Source: Fibrobacter sp.
GTDB taxonomy: Bacteria > Fibrobacterota > Fibrobacteria > Fibrobacterales > Fibrobacteraceae
Assembly (NCBI GenBank): GCA_017412605.1
Contig: JAFPWY010000015.1
Coordinates: forward strand, 79,363 to 143,362
Length of the DNA stretch: 64,000 nt
Direction: 5' to 3'
The translations under genes were made by a program, and so were the position numbers. The notes beneath the pieces are model-generated. The model saw nothing but the letters and a program-made list of their open reading frames with translations, made no database searches and was not told the origin of the DNA. Positions 51,924 through 59,440 of the stretch are shown piece after piece (the first letter of the stretch is position 1; each line of letters begins with the position of its first letter).

Positions 51924-53213
51924 ATGAGAAAGAGAAAATTAATTAAAATCCTGTTCAGTTTATCTATTCTAGCTTTGCTCAATTCTTGTAGCGCAGACGC
52001 AGAAAGTTCGGTAAGTTCAAGAGATTCAGATGCGAGGGAACGCGATTCGGTTGTCGTTCATGACAGCGTGAACGTGATTGATAGTATCCGGATTATCGAT
52101 AGCGTTGTCGTGAAGGACAGTGTCCGCATTATCGATAGTGTTCGGGTTAAGGACAAGGTAAAGATTCGTGATAGTGTCCGCATTGTCGATAGCGTAGATG
52201 TAAAGGATAGCGTCCACATTATCGACAGCGTGAACGTGAAGGACAGCGTTCGTATCAAAGACAGTGTTGTCGTGAAAGATAGCATCCGCATCAAAGACAG
52301 CGTTGTCGTGAAAGATAGTATCCACATTAAAGACAGCGTGAAAGTGCGAGACAGTGTTGCCGTTCGGGACCCGGAATATTTTCTAGGAAAATGCAGCCAA
52401 GAAAACAAGGGAACGCTTAAGTTGGCCATCATTCAAGAAGAACGTCGCTATTTTTTATGTGACGAAGGAACGGTAATGTGGCGCGCTGCGAGCAATGTCG
52501 ACGTGAATAACTACTATGTTCAAAAATCGGCGGTTACCAAGTTTGTCCGTTTGGATTCGGTTGCAGGCATTTTGGCAGAGGGCGAAAAAATGGTCGTGGT
52601 GATTCGCCATGCAGAGCGGAATACTGATTCTGCATCTGGGACACCTTTGAATGCAAACGGGGTGCAGCAGGCAAAAGAACTGGGTGGAAAACTGGCCTCC
52701 AACCTAGAATACCATTATGGAGCTTCGGGTTCCATTCGCACCCAGCAGACTTGTCGCTACATCGCTGCGGGCCGGGCCGGCGTTGATACCCTCGCTGATC
52801 TCTCTGTCGATACGCTTTCCCATATGGGAGAATCCTGGTATGTGAAAGATGCTGATGCCTACAATACGGCAACGAACAGCAAAGGTAGCTGGTATGTTCT
52901 TTCCAAGTGGGCTTATGAGAACAGCTATTCGAGTGCGTTTTACGATTTTGAGCCGAGGTGCTCCGAATGGATTGATTCAGTGGCTATCCCTTTTTCCGAG
53001 CGGGCCGGAACGGACGTGGCGTTCATTGCGACGCATGATTTGTTGATAATGCCTTTGGTGGCGTATATCTCGGCTAAGAAAATAGACATCAAGTATTACG
53101 ATTCTAAAAAATGGCTGAACTACCTTGCTGGTTTTGCCATTGTCTTGAAACCGGACGGATCCCGTGTTTTCTATGCCGTCAAGGGCCTGGACGCTGGAAG
53201 AATTTCATCTTGA
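51924..53213 (+). CDS. lipoprotein with 18 hexapeptide repeats and histidine-phosphatase domain, cluster member 3
   Basis: 429 residues. Lipobox LLNSC (Cys about 22); residues 41-148 are 18 tandem hexapeptides of form D-S-[VI]-x-[VI]-x; then a Cys-containing module (EYFLGKCSQENKGTLKLAI, RRYFLCDEGTVMWRAAS), and the phosphatase: VIRHAERNTD (His 229), LNANGVQQAKELGGKL, IRTQQTCRYIAAG, ATHDLLIMP (His 371), WLNYLAGFAIV. The hexads replace the beta domain of members 1 and 2. Strictly alternating hydrophobic residues suggest an extended beta stalk. Substrate unknown. Confidence 0.82.
   Translation: MRKRKLIKILFSLSILALLNSCSADAESSVSSRDSDARERDSVVVHDSVNVIDSIRIIDSVVVKDSVRIIDSVRVKDKVKIRDSVRIVDSVDVKDSVHIIDSVNVKDSVRIKDSVVVKDSIRIKDSVVVKDSIHIKDSVKVRDSVAVRDPEYFLGKCSQENKGTLKLAIIQEERRYFLCDEGTVMWRAASNVDVNNYYVQKSAVTKFVRLDSVAGILAEGEKMVVVIRHAERNTDSASGTPLNANGVQQAKELGGKLASNLEYHYGASGSIRTQQTCRYIAAGRAGVDTLADLSVDTLSHMGESWYVKDADAYNTATNSKGSWYVLSKWAYENSYSSAFYDFEPRCSEWIDSVAIPFSERAGTDVAFIATHDLLIMPLVAYISAKKIDIKYYDSKKWLNYLAGFAIVLKPDGSRVFYAVKGLDAGRISS
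52044..52367 (+). repeat. 18 in-frame 18-bp repeats
   Basis: Exact 18-nt periodicity coding hexads such as DSVVVK, DSVRIK and DSIRIK, with no indel. Nucleotide units are similar (GATAGYGTYNNNRTNNWN-like), so copy number could change by slippage or recombination without a frameshift. Confidence 0.9.
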
Positions 53214-53279
53214 CCAATACAAAGTAAATTAAACTAAACAGAAAAAGAGGCTTGAAAAAATCGTAAGAAAAAAGTAAAT

Positions 53280-53295
53280 TTGCGCACAACTTAAA
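53280..53295 (+). promoter_or_regulatory. conserved upstream word of cluster members 4 and 5, first copy
   Basis: TTGCGCACAACTTAAA, preceded by TAAATT; the same word with one change (TTGCGTACAACTTAAA) lies at 56470-56485, preceded by TATATT. Both are about 40 nt before the ATG. It probably covers the -10 region and start of the leader. Confidence 0.5.
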
Positions 53296-53333
53296 TTGAA
53301 CCACCAGTCGCGGTTGCGACGAAGATGTGCCAA

Positions 53334-55019
53334 ATGAAATCAAGAATCTTTAAAGCCCTGTTGAGCGCTTCGCTCGTTTTTGTTTTTAATGCCTGTGAGG
53401 AGACGGCAATTGGTCTGGAAACGGAAAGCGTGTCTGTGGCCGATTCGGTAGTTGTCCGTGATAGCGTAAACTGGATAGACAGTGTACATTACGTAGATAG
53501 CGTTCGAATTATAGATAGCGTGAATATCATCGATAGCATTCGCTACGAGAAGGTGACGCGTTTTCTGGACAGCTTGCGCATAACGGATAGCTTGCGTATC
53601 CAGGACAGTCTGAATATCATCGACAGCGTTCGTTACAAGGATGTTGTTCGCTATATCGATAGCCTGCGTGTTAAGGACAGCGTGAATATCATTGACAGTG
53701 TCCGCTACAAAGATGTCACGCGTTTTGTTGACAGTATTCGCATCACGGACAGCGTGAATATTGTCGACAGCATCCGCTATAAGGATGTCACTCGCTTCCT
53801 CGACAGTTTGCGCATTACCGATAGCTTGCACATCATCGATAGTATCCATGTCGTCGATAGTGTCCACGTTATTGATAGCATCAACGTCATCGATAGCATT
53901 CATGTTATTGACCGCATCAACGTCATTGACAGTATCCACGTTATTGACAGCCTGCACATTGTCGATAGTATCTTCATCAGGGATAGTTTGCACATTATTG
54001 ACAGTATCGCCATCAAGGACAGCTTGCATATTATCGATAGCATCCATGTTATCGACAGCATCTCCATCAAGGATAGCCTGAACATCATCGACAGTATCAG
54101 CATTAAGGATAGCTTAAATTTGATTGATAGTATCCTTTATAAGGACACCACCCGTGTCGTGGACAGCATTGTTCTCCATGGTCCGGAGGAATACCTGGGC
54201 GTATGCGGCCGAGCCAATGCGGGCGAGATTAAGACTGTCACCATCAACGGCGAAAATCGTTATTACGTTTGCGACAAGGGAACGCTCTTCTGGCGTATCG
54301 CCGCCGGGCATGACCTGAACAGCTATTTTGTGACCCAATCCGCAGTTACGGATTTCACTCCGTTCGACGAAGTCGTTAATGGGCTTGCCGAAGGTGAAAA
54401 GGTGGTGATAATGGTGCGCCATGCCGAACGCGGTGCCGATTATTCCAGGACGGGTCCGCTCACGGAAAATGGAAAGCTCCAGTCACAGGAACTTGGTGCG
54501 AAAATGATTGGCAGTCCGGCAATCTATTATGCGGGGTCGCAATTCATCCGTACCCACCAGACGTGCAACAACATTGCCAAGGGCCACGGCGATGCCGATA
54601 CACTGGCCGATACCTTGTCTGTACTGAATGACGGTTGGTTCATAAAGAACCAGAGTGCCTACAATTCTGCGTCGTGGCAGGCAGGAGGCAATGCCTTCAA
54701 CCTCCTCTCCAAGTGGGCGTACGAGGGCGGATACACCAATGCGTTCTATGACTTGGCCGAAAGGAGTTCGGAATTGATAGAAGAACATCTCATTCCGGCA
54801 TTGGAAAAATCCGGAAAGTCCATCGGGGTGTTCGTCTCGCACGATGTGATGCTCTTGCCGTTGATTGCGTATGTTTCCGATGGGAATATCGATTTGAAGT
54901 ACTACAAGTCCACGGAAAATCGCTGGGTGAACTATCTTGCCGGTTTTGCCGTCGTCATTAAGCCGGACGGGACCAAGGTGTTCTATGCGGTGAAGGGACT
55001 TGAATCCGGAACGATGTAG
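53334..55019 (+). CDS. lipoprotein with 41 hexapeptide repeats and histidine-phosphatase domain, cluster member 4
   Basis: 561 residues from the ATG at 53334, chosen to match member 5 (MKS at both starts). Lipobox VFNAC (Cys about 20). Residues 37-282 are 41 hexads, D-S-[VIL]-x-[VIY]-x, including a longer-period unit with RYKDVTRFLDSLRITDS. Next is the Cys module (EEYLGVCGRANAGEIKTV, RYYVCDKGTLFWRIA) and the phosphatase: MVRHAERGAD (His 363), LTENGKLQSQELGAKM, IRTHQTCNNIAKG, VSHDVMLLP (His 503), WVNYLAGFAVV. Longest stalk of the family. Confidence 0.82.
   Translation: MKSRIFKALLSASLVFVFNACEETAIGLETESVSVADSVVVRDSVNWIDSVHYVDSVRIIDSVNIIDSIRYEKVTRFLDSLRITDSLRIQDSLNIIDSVRYKDVVRYIDSLRVKDSVNIIDSVRYKDVTRFVDSIRITDSVNIVDSIRYKDVTRFLDSLRITDSLHIIDSIHVVDSVHVIDSINVIDSIHVIDRINVIDSIHVIDSLHIVDSIFIRDSLHIIDSIAIKDSLHIIDSIHVIDSISIKDSLNIIDSISIKDSLNLIDSILYKDTTRVVDSIVLHGPEEYLGVCGRANAGEIKTVTINGENRYYVCDKGTLFWRIAAGHDLNSYFVTQSAVTDFTPFDEVVNGLAEGEKVVIMVRHAERGADYSRTGPLTENGKLQSQELGAKMIGSPAIYYAGSQFIRTHQTCNNIAKGHGDADTLADTLSVLNDGWFIKNQSAYNSASWQAGGNAFNLLSKWAYEGGYTNAFYDLAERSSELIEEHLIPALEKSGKSIGVFVSHDVMLLPLIAYVSDGNIDLKYYKSTENRWVNYLAGFAVVIKPDGTKVFYAVKGLESGTM
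53442..54179 (+). repeat. 41 in-frame 18-bp repeats
   Basis: 738 bp in perfect 18-nt phase. The first half contains a higher-order unit of four to five hexads (RYKDVTRFLDSLRITDS plus DSVNIIDS); the second half is simpler DSIHVI-type hexads. One unit has DR instead of DS. Confidence 0.9.
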
Positions 55020-55143
55020 ACTTTCTGACTTAAAATTCGAATAAAAGAAGAAAATGGGGCCTAAACGGGCCCTATTTTTTATTTTCCCATTGAAATTTGT
55101 AAGCGGATTTTATATTTTCAATGGAAACAAGAAGGGTGAAAAA

Positions 55144-56106
55144 ATGAAAAACAACTATTTAATCACGGCAAAAGCCGTTTTTATTGCTTCACTCGCGTTT
55201 TCTGCTACCGCCGTTTTGGCGGAGCGCCCGGGTGATACTCCTACCTGCTCATTTACGGGTGGTGCCTACTACAGTTCCAACAACACGCTCTATCTGGAGT
55301 CCTTCGCTCAAGAAGGCGCTGTCGTCAAATTTGATGATGACTTTGTTGCGTGCGCTAATCAGGGCGAAAGCGGAATAAAGGTTGTCGTCCAGCGAGATAC
55401 TCCGCTCAAGACCAATTCAACGCTGGTGCTTCCGTTCGGGGTTACTTCGGATTACGAGTGCGTCCGGTTTTATCAGATAGATAATTTTGGGAAGCGTAAT
55501 GGTACATGGGAGGCTGTTGGTTATAACGTCAAGGGCGACATCGACGCATATACGCCATATATCATGGTTACCGATACTCATATAGATGAATGTGCGGCCC
55601 TTACGGAAATCCAGTTTACGCCAAAGTCAGAAACCTTCCAAAAATCACCTGAAGGCATGCCTCTTCGTTCTTCGCTGTACAACCAAGAAACGCAATATGT
55701 GGATTTCGTTTTGTCGGGAACTTATGAATACAAGAAATGGGAAGGGGCAGAAACGAAGGGTATCTATGGCTATGCAGCTAAAGACAAGGGGACTGTTTCG
55801 GGAGGCCAGTTTGTCAAGATTGGTTCTGGTGCTTATCTCCCGCCGCTGCGTGCCTACCTGGAGTATGTGGGTAATGATAATGCCATGTATAAGAAATCTT
55901 CTGACAACGAAAAAGACTTTGAATTGCCCGAGACTATTGAAGTCCGTCTCGTTGATGGTGACAGCACCTTGTCCATCGGTAAGTTGAATCCCGTTACGGG
56001 CGAAATCCAGATGGACAGCCGCCGCTTCGACCTCAACGGCCGTCTCATCAACGGGAAGCCTGCAAATCACGGCGTGTACGTCGGAAAACAGAAAATGGTT
56101 CGTTAA
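55144..56106 (+). CDS. secreted protein of unknown function between cluster members 4 and 5
   Basis: 320 residues. Signal peptide about 1-26 (SLAFSATAVLA). The mature part is beta-rich with Cys in the first half (DTPTCSFTGGAYYSSNNTLY, DDFVACANQGESG, DYECVRFYQIDNFGKRNGTW) and ends in a tail FDLNGRLINGKPANHGVYVG that resembles surface-sorting tails of this group. No phosphatase motif. The 49-residue peptide gene begins 15 nt after its stop, so the two are probably co-transcribed. Confidence 0.72.
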   Translation: MKNNYLITAKAVFIASLAFSATAVLAERPGDTPTCSFTGGAYYSSNNTLYLESFAQEGAVVKFDDDFVACANQGESGIKVVVQRDTPLKTNSTLVLPFGVTSDYECVRFYQIDNFGKRNGTWEAVGYNVKGDIDAYTPYIMVTDTHIDECAALTEIQFTPKSETFQKSPEGMPLRSSLYNQETQYVDFVLSGTYEYKKWEGAETKGIYGYAAKDKGTVSGGQFVKIGSGAYLPPLRAYLEYVGNDNAMYKKSSDNEKDFELPETIEVRLVDGDSTLSIGKLNPVTGEIQMDSRRFDLNGRLINGKPANHGVYVGKQKMVR

Positions 56107-56121
56107 TTTTTGGAGGGAAAC

Positions 56122-56271
56122 ATGAAAAAAGAATACAAAGCTCCGGAAATGGAAGTGTTGGATCTCAAGCATCAGGCTTCGTTGCTGAGTGGCAGTAATG
56201 AATGCACTGATGGAGATTATTGCGACGAACTCGGCTACGCCCCCGGCGCCGAAGTTAATCCTAAGTCCTAA
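56122..56271 (+). CDS. 49-residue peptide with conserved-looking leader (MKKxYxxPxxxxLxL..LLSGS)
   Basis: A perfect GGAGGG lies 5 nt upstream of the ATG, so it is very likely translated. The N-terminal half MKKEYKAPEMEVLDLKHQAS is followed by LLSGS and a short acidic, Cys-containing C-terminal half (NECTDGDYCDELGY). Small peptides with this MKK-Y-P-L-L-x-GS pattern are frequent in Bacteroidetes and Fibrobacter; known to me only as hypothetical proteins, and the layout looks like leader plus core. No modifying enzyme is adjacent. Confidence 0.7.
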   Translation: MKKEYKAPEMEVLDLKHQASLLSGSNECTDGDYCDELGYAPGAEVNPKS

Positions 56272-56350
56272 ATCTTTGAATCCGCTTGTCGGATCGCCCT
56301 TTTGTATTGCGCTTGGCCTCCGGGTCGGCGCTTTTTTTATTTGTAAATTA
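56272..56350 (+). terminator. probable terminator after the peptide gene
   Basis: A GCGC...GCGC hairpin with mismatches around TCCG ends in a run of seven T (about 56320-56340). The rest of the gap to 56463 is AT-rich and holds no gene. Confidence 0.45.
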
Positions 56351-56469
56351 AATAATCTGTACAAATTATAGATGGCGTATTACAAATAAATTGTTTATAA
56401 AAATTTTACCTTATTTGTAGAACTGCTTTGCAGATAAAGATTGACTTTGTGCTTTGACTAGAATATATT

Positions 56470-56485
56470 TTGCGTACAACTTAAA
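56470..56485 (+). promoter_or_regulatory. conserved upstream word of cluster members 4 and 5, second copy
   Basis: TTGCGTACAACTTAAA with TATATT immediately upstream (56464-56469) and the ATG 43 nt downstream; matches 53280-53295. Confidence 0.5.
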
Positions 56486-56527
56486 CTTACTGACAAATGG
56501 TGTTGGTAAAAAAGGAGTCTGCACAAA

Positions 56528-57991
56528 ATGAAATCAAACACCCTAAAATTGCTGACAAGCGCTCTGCTTGTCTTTTTCTTTGCTGCCTGCGATGACAGTG
56601 CTACTGTTTCCGTAAACCTGGAAGACGCAGATGCGGTTGCTTCTGGTTCTGCTGGTTCCGATTCGGTCGTGATTCGGGATAGTGTGAATCTGATGGACAG
56701 CATTCGTTATATCGATAGTTTGCGTATTAAAGATAGCGTGCGTGTTAAGGATAGCTTGAATATTATTGATAGCATCCGTTATAGGGATGTCACTCGTTAT
56801 CTGGATAGTTTGCGCATTACGGATAGCGTGCGTATTATCGATAGCTTACATATTGTTGATAGCATCCAGTATAGGGAAGTGACGCGCTACCTTGACAGTT
56901 TGCGTATTAAAGATAGCGTGCGTTTTGTCGATAGCTTGAACATTATCGATAGCGTCCGCTATAAGGATGTCGTGCGCTATATTGATAGCCTTCGCGTGAC
57001 GACTCGCTTGAACGTCATTGATAGTATCTATATCATGGACAGCTTGAATATCATCGATAGCCTGCGTATTACGGATAGCGTTAACGTGATTGACAGTATC
57101 CATGTCGTGGATAGCGTGGTTGTCCATGGACCGGAGGATTACTTGGGCGCGTGTAACGACTCGACTAAGGGCGAACTCAAGGTGGCGTCCATTAATGGCG
57201 AAGATCGTTATTTCTATTGCGACAACGGAACGCTCCTTTGGCGCTTAGCTACTGAAGCGGAGAAGATGGGGGTCATTAACAGTCAGTATGTCACTCAATC
57301 TGCGGTCAGTGACTTTACCCCGGTCGAACAGGTCTTTGCGGGGCTCGCCGAAGGTGAAAAGTTGGTGGTGATGTTGCGCCATGCCGAACGCGTGAACACG
57401 ATTACCAAGGAAACTCCGCTGACGGATAACGGAAGGCTGCAGTCCCAACAGCTCGGGGCTAAGTTGGTGGGTGGCCCGGAAATCTATTATGCAGGTTCGG
57501 AATATATCCGTACTCACCAGACGTACAATAATATTGCCATAGGCCGTGGTGACGCCGATACGCTTGGCGATACTATAAAAGTATTGAACGAGGGCTGGTT
57601 CGTAAGGAACCAGATGTCCTACTACATGGCCCTCTATAACGAAAATGACGATGGCAGGGGTGTCACGACGAGATGGGCTTTCGAAGGCGGCTACGACGAT
57701 GCGTTCTACGATTTGAAGAGCAGAAGCTCCGAATTGCTGGAAGATCATATTATCCCGGCGCTGGAAAATTCCGGAAAGACGATAGGCGTGTTCATTACGC
57801 ACGACATTATGCTCATACCTCTTGTGTCGTATGTTTCCGAAGGACGAATCGACTTGAGGTACTATGAGTCTCCGGAAGACCACTGGCTGAATTATCTTGC
57901 CGGTATCGCGGTGGTCCTGAAGCCGGACGGAACCAAGGTGTTCTATGCGGTCAAGGGCCTCGATGAAGGTAAAATGACCATCATTGAATAA
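56528..57991 (+). CDS. lipoprotein with 26 hexapeptide repeats and histidine-phosphatase domain, cluster member 5
   Basis: 487 residues. Lipobox FFAAC (Cys about 21); residues 45-200 are 26 hexads, one degenerate (TRLNVI); Cys module (EDYLGACNDSTKGELKVA, RYFYCDNGTLLWRLA); phosphatase: MLRHAERVNT (His 285), LTDNGRLQSQQLGAKL, IRTHQTYNNIAIG, ITHDIMLIP (His 425), WLNYLAGIAVV. Close to member 4 throughout the enzyme domain, indicating duplication. An AGGAG lies 12 nt before the ATG. Confidence 0.82.
   Translation: MKSNTLKLLTSALLVFFFAACDDSATVSVNLEDADAVASGSAGSDSVVIRDSVNLMDSIRYIDSLRIKDSVRVKDSLNIIDSIRYRDVTRYLDSLRITDSVRIIDSLHIVDSIQYREVTRYLDSLRIKDSVRFVDSLNIIDSVRYKDVVRYIDSLRVTTRLNVIDSIYIMDSLNIIDSLRITDSVNVIDSIHVVDSVVVHGPEDYLGACNDSTKGELKVASINGEDRYFYCDNGTLLWRLATEAEKMGVINSQYVTQSAVSDFTPVEQVFAGLAEGEKLVVMLRHAERVNTITKETPLTDNGRLQSQQLGAKLVGGPEIYYAGSEYIRTHQTYNNIAIGRGDADTLGDTIKVLNEGWFVRNQMSYYMALYNENDDGRGVTTRWAFEGGYDDAFYDLKSRSSELLEDHIIPALENSGKTIGVFITHDIMLIPLVSYVSEGRIDLRYYESPEDHWLNYLAGIAVVLKPDGTKVFYAVKGLDEGKMTIIE
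56660..57127 (+). repeat. 26 in-frame 18-bp repeats
   Basis: 468 bp in unbroken 18-nt phase, with the RYRDVTRYLDSLRITDS higher-order unit present as in member 4. Confidence 0.9.
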
Positions 57992-58175
57992 GGTTTTGTT
58001 TAGGAATGTTAACATTTGGGGCGCGCAAGAAATGCGCGCCTTTTCTGTGCGTATCTAACTCCCGATAACCGCCCTTCAATTTCTCCTTCCGGCCTCCTGC
58101 TTTCTGCTAAAATTCTATATTTCCCCGCGCTGATTTTTACAAAACAGAAACCCATAAGAATGGATTGAATCCAAT

Positions 58176-59024
58176 ATGAACGAAACACAGAACAATGCAC
58201 CCGAATCCCAGGAAGTGGCTCCCGCCGCAGTCCAGGAAGCGGACGTGCAGCAGCCGGCTCTCGTTGCTCCGCAACCTGCAGCAAAGGTGAAGGGCAAGTT
58301 CGACGAACAGCTCGGGCTCATGCTCCCCTCCGATGCCGCCCAGGTCCAGGCGCAGCTTTCCATGCCGGGCATGGATGATTCGATGGTTTACAAGATTGTG
58401 GAAACCCACAGCGGTAACCATTCGGTTCTTTACAAGACATACGAACAGGCTGTCCTTGCCCGCGATGTTCGCGATTCCATCGAGAACGCCGCTGGCCACA
58501 AGGTGCTCCCCATCGCGAAGGCGAAGCTCGGGTCCACCTACTGCAAGGGCCAGTACTCCACCGAACAGGGCTGCAAGGGCGACTCTGACACGTTCGGCAT
58601 CGGCTCCCTGGTTGAATTCCAGGCGACCGGCCTTATCGTGGTGATGTGCGTCATCGTGGGCCTCACGGTGCTCTGTTACCTCATGAACTTCATCATGGCG
58701 AAGCTCGGCCTCAACAAGGACAAGGCTCCTGCCCCCGCGGTCAAGGCTGCTCCGGCACCTGCCGCTGTCGCGCCCGTGACTATCGGCCCCGCCCACTGCG
58801 ACTGGGATCCGAACGCGAAGAGCGTACACCCGGGCTTCACCAACAAGCAGCTCCAGGCCTTCCTCGGCATTGCCGCCGTCGCCGCCCTGGAAGAACACCC
58901 CGGCATGAGCAACGAACAGTTCCTTGCCCTGGTGACCGCCGCTGCGACCCAGGCCATTGGTCAGCCCTGCCGCGTGACCGCCTACAGAAACATTAACTCC
59001 CCTGCTTGGACGATCGTCAAGTAA
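58176..59024 (+). CDS. Na+-translocating decarboxylase gamma-like subunit (OadG family)
   Basis: 282 residues, much longer than typical OadG (about 80-120). An N-terminal soluble part (about 1-145) is rich in Ala/Gln; an OadG-type helix follows (FQATGLIVVMCVIVGLTVLCYLMNFIMAKLG), then an Ala/Pro linker and a C-terminal region seen in OadG-like proteins of this group (about 230-282, QAFLGIAAVAALEEHPGMSN, RVTAYRNINSPAW). It anchors the biotin and carboxyltransferase subunits to the membrane beta subunit. First gene of a three-gene operon. No SD. Confidence 0.75.
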   Translation: MNETQNNAPESQEVAPAAVQEADVQQPALVAPQPAAKVKGKFDEQLGLMLPSDAAQVQAQLSMPGMDDSMVYKIVETHSGNHSVLYKTYEQAVLARDVRDSIENAAGHKVLPIAKAKLGSTYCKGQYSTEQGCKGDSDTFGIGSLVEFQATGLIVVMCVIVGLTVLCYLMNFIMAKLGLNKDKAPAPAVKAAPAPAAVAPVTIGPAHCDWDPNAKSVHPGFTNKQLQAFLGIAAVAALEEHPGMSNEQFLALVTAAATQAIGQPCRVTAYRNINSPAWTIVK

Positions 59025-59070
59025 GGTAAACTTTTAAAACTTAACAGGCTTAAAGCCAGGAAAAATCAAA

Positions 59071-59427
59071 ATGAAGAAAACAGTCCGTATCAGTTTCGAA
59101 GGCAAGACCTACGACGTCGAAGTAGAAGTTCTTGATTCTGCCGTTGCCGCAGCTCCTGCTGCTCCGGTTGCCGCCCCCGCTGCCGCTCCTGCCGCAGCTC
59201 CCGCCGTTGCTGGTGGTACCGAAGTCAAGAGCCCGCTCGCTGGCTCCGTGTTCAAACTGAAGGTCAAGGTTGGCGACAAGGTCGAAGCCAACCAGGAAGT
59301 GGCTATCATCGAAGCCCTCAAGATGGAAAACCCGGTGGTCGCTCCGTGCGCAGGTACCGTTACCTCCATCTCTGTCAAGGAAACCGACACCGTCGTTGAC
59401 GGTCAGACCATGATGACCATCGCCTAA
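59071..59427 (+). CDS. biotin carboxyl carrier subunit of a Na+-translocating decarboxylase
   Basis: 118 residues. N-terminal KTVRISFEGKTYDVEVEVL, an Ala/Pro hinge (about 28-46), then the biotinyl domain with the biotin site EALKMENPV (Lys 84, 35 residues from the end). It carries CO2 from the carboxyltransferase to the membrane subunit. AGGA precedes the ATG; the beta subunit gene follows 13 nt downstream. Confidence 0.93.
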   Translation: MKKTVRISFEGKTYDVEVEVLDSAVAAAPAAPVAAPAAAPAAAPAVAGGTEVKSPLAGSVFKLKVKVGDKVEANQEVAIIEALKMENPVVAPCAGTVTSISVKETDTVVDGQTMMTIA

Positions 59428-59440
59428 GAGGTACAGATAA

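Noticed and set aside
52044..57127. CRISPR-like regular repeats
   Set aside because: The 18-bp units are contiguous, without spacers, in frame and coding hexapeptides; no cas genes are seen.
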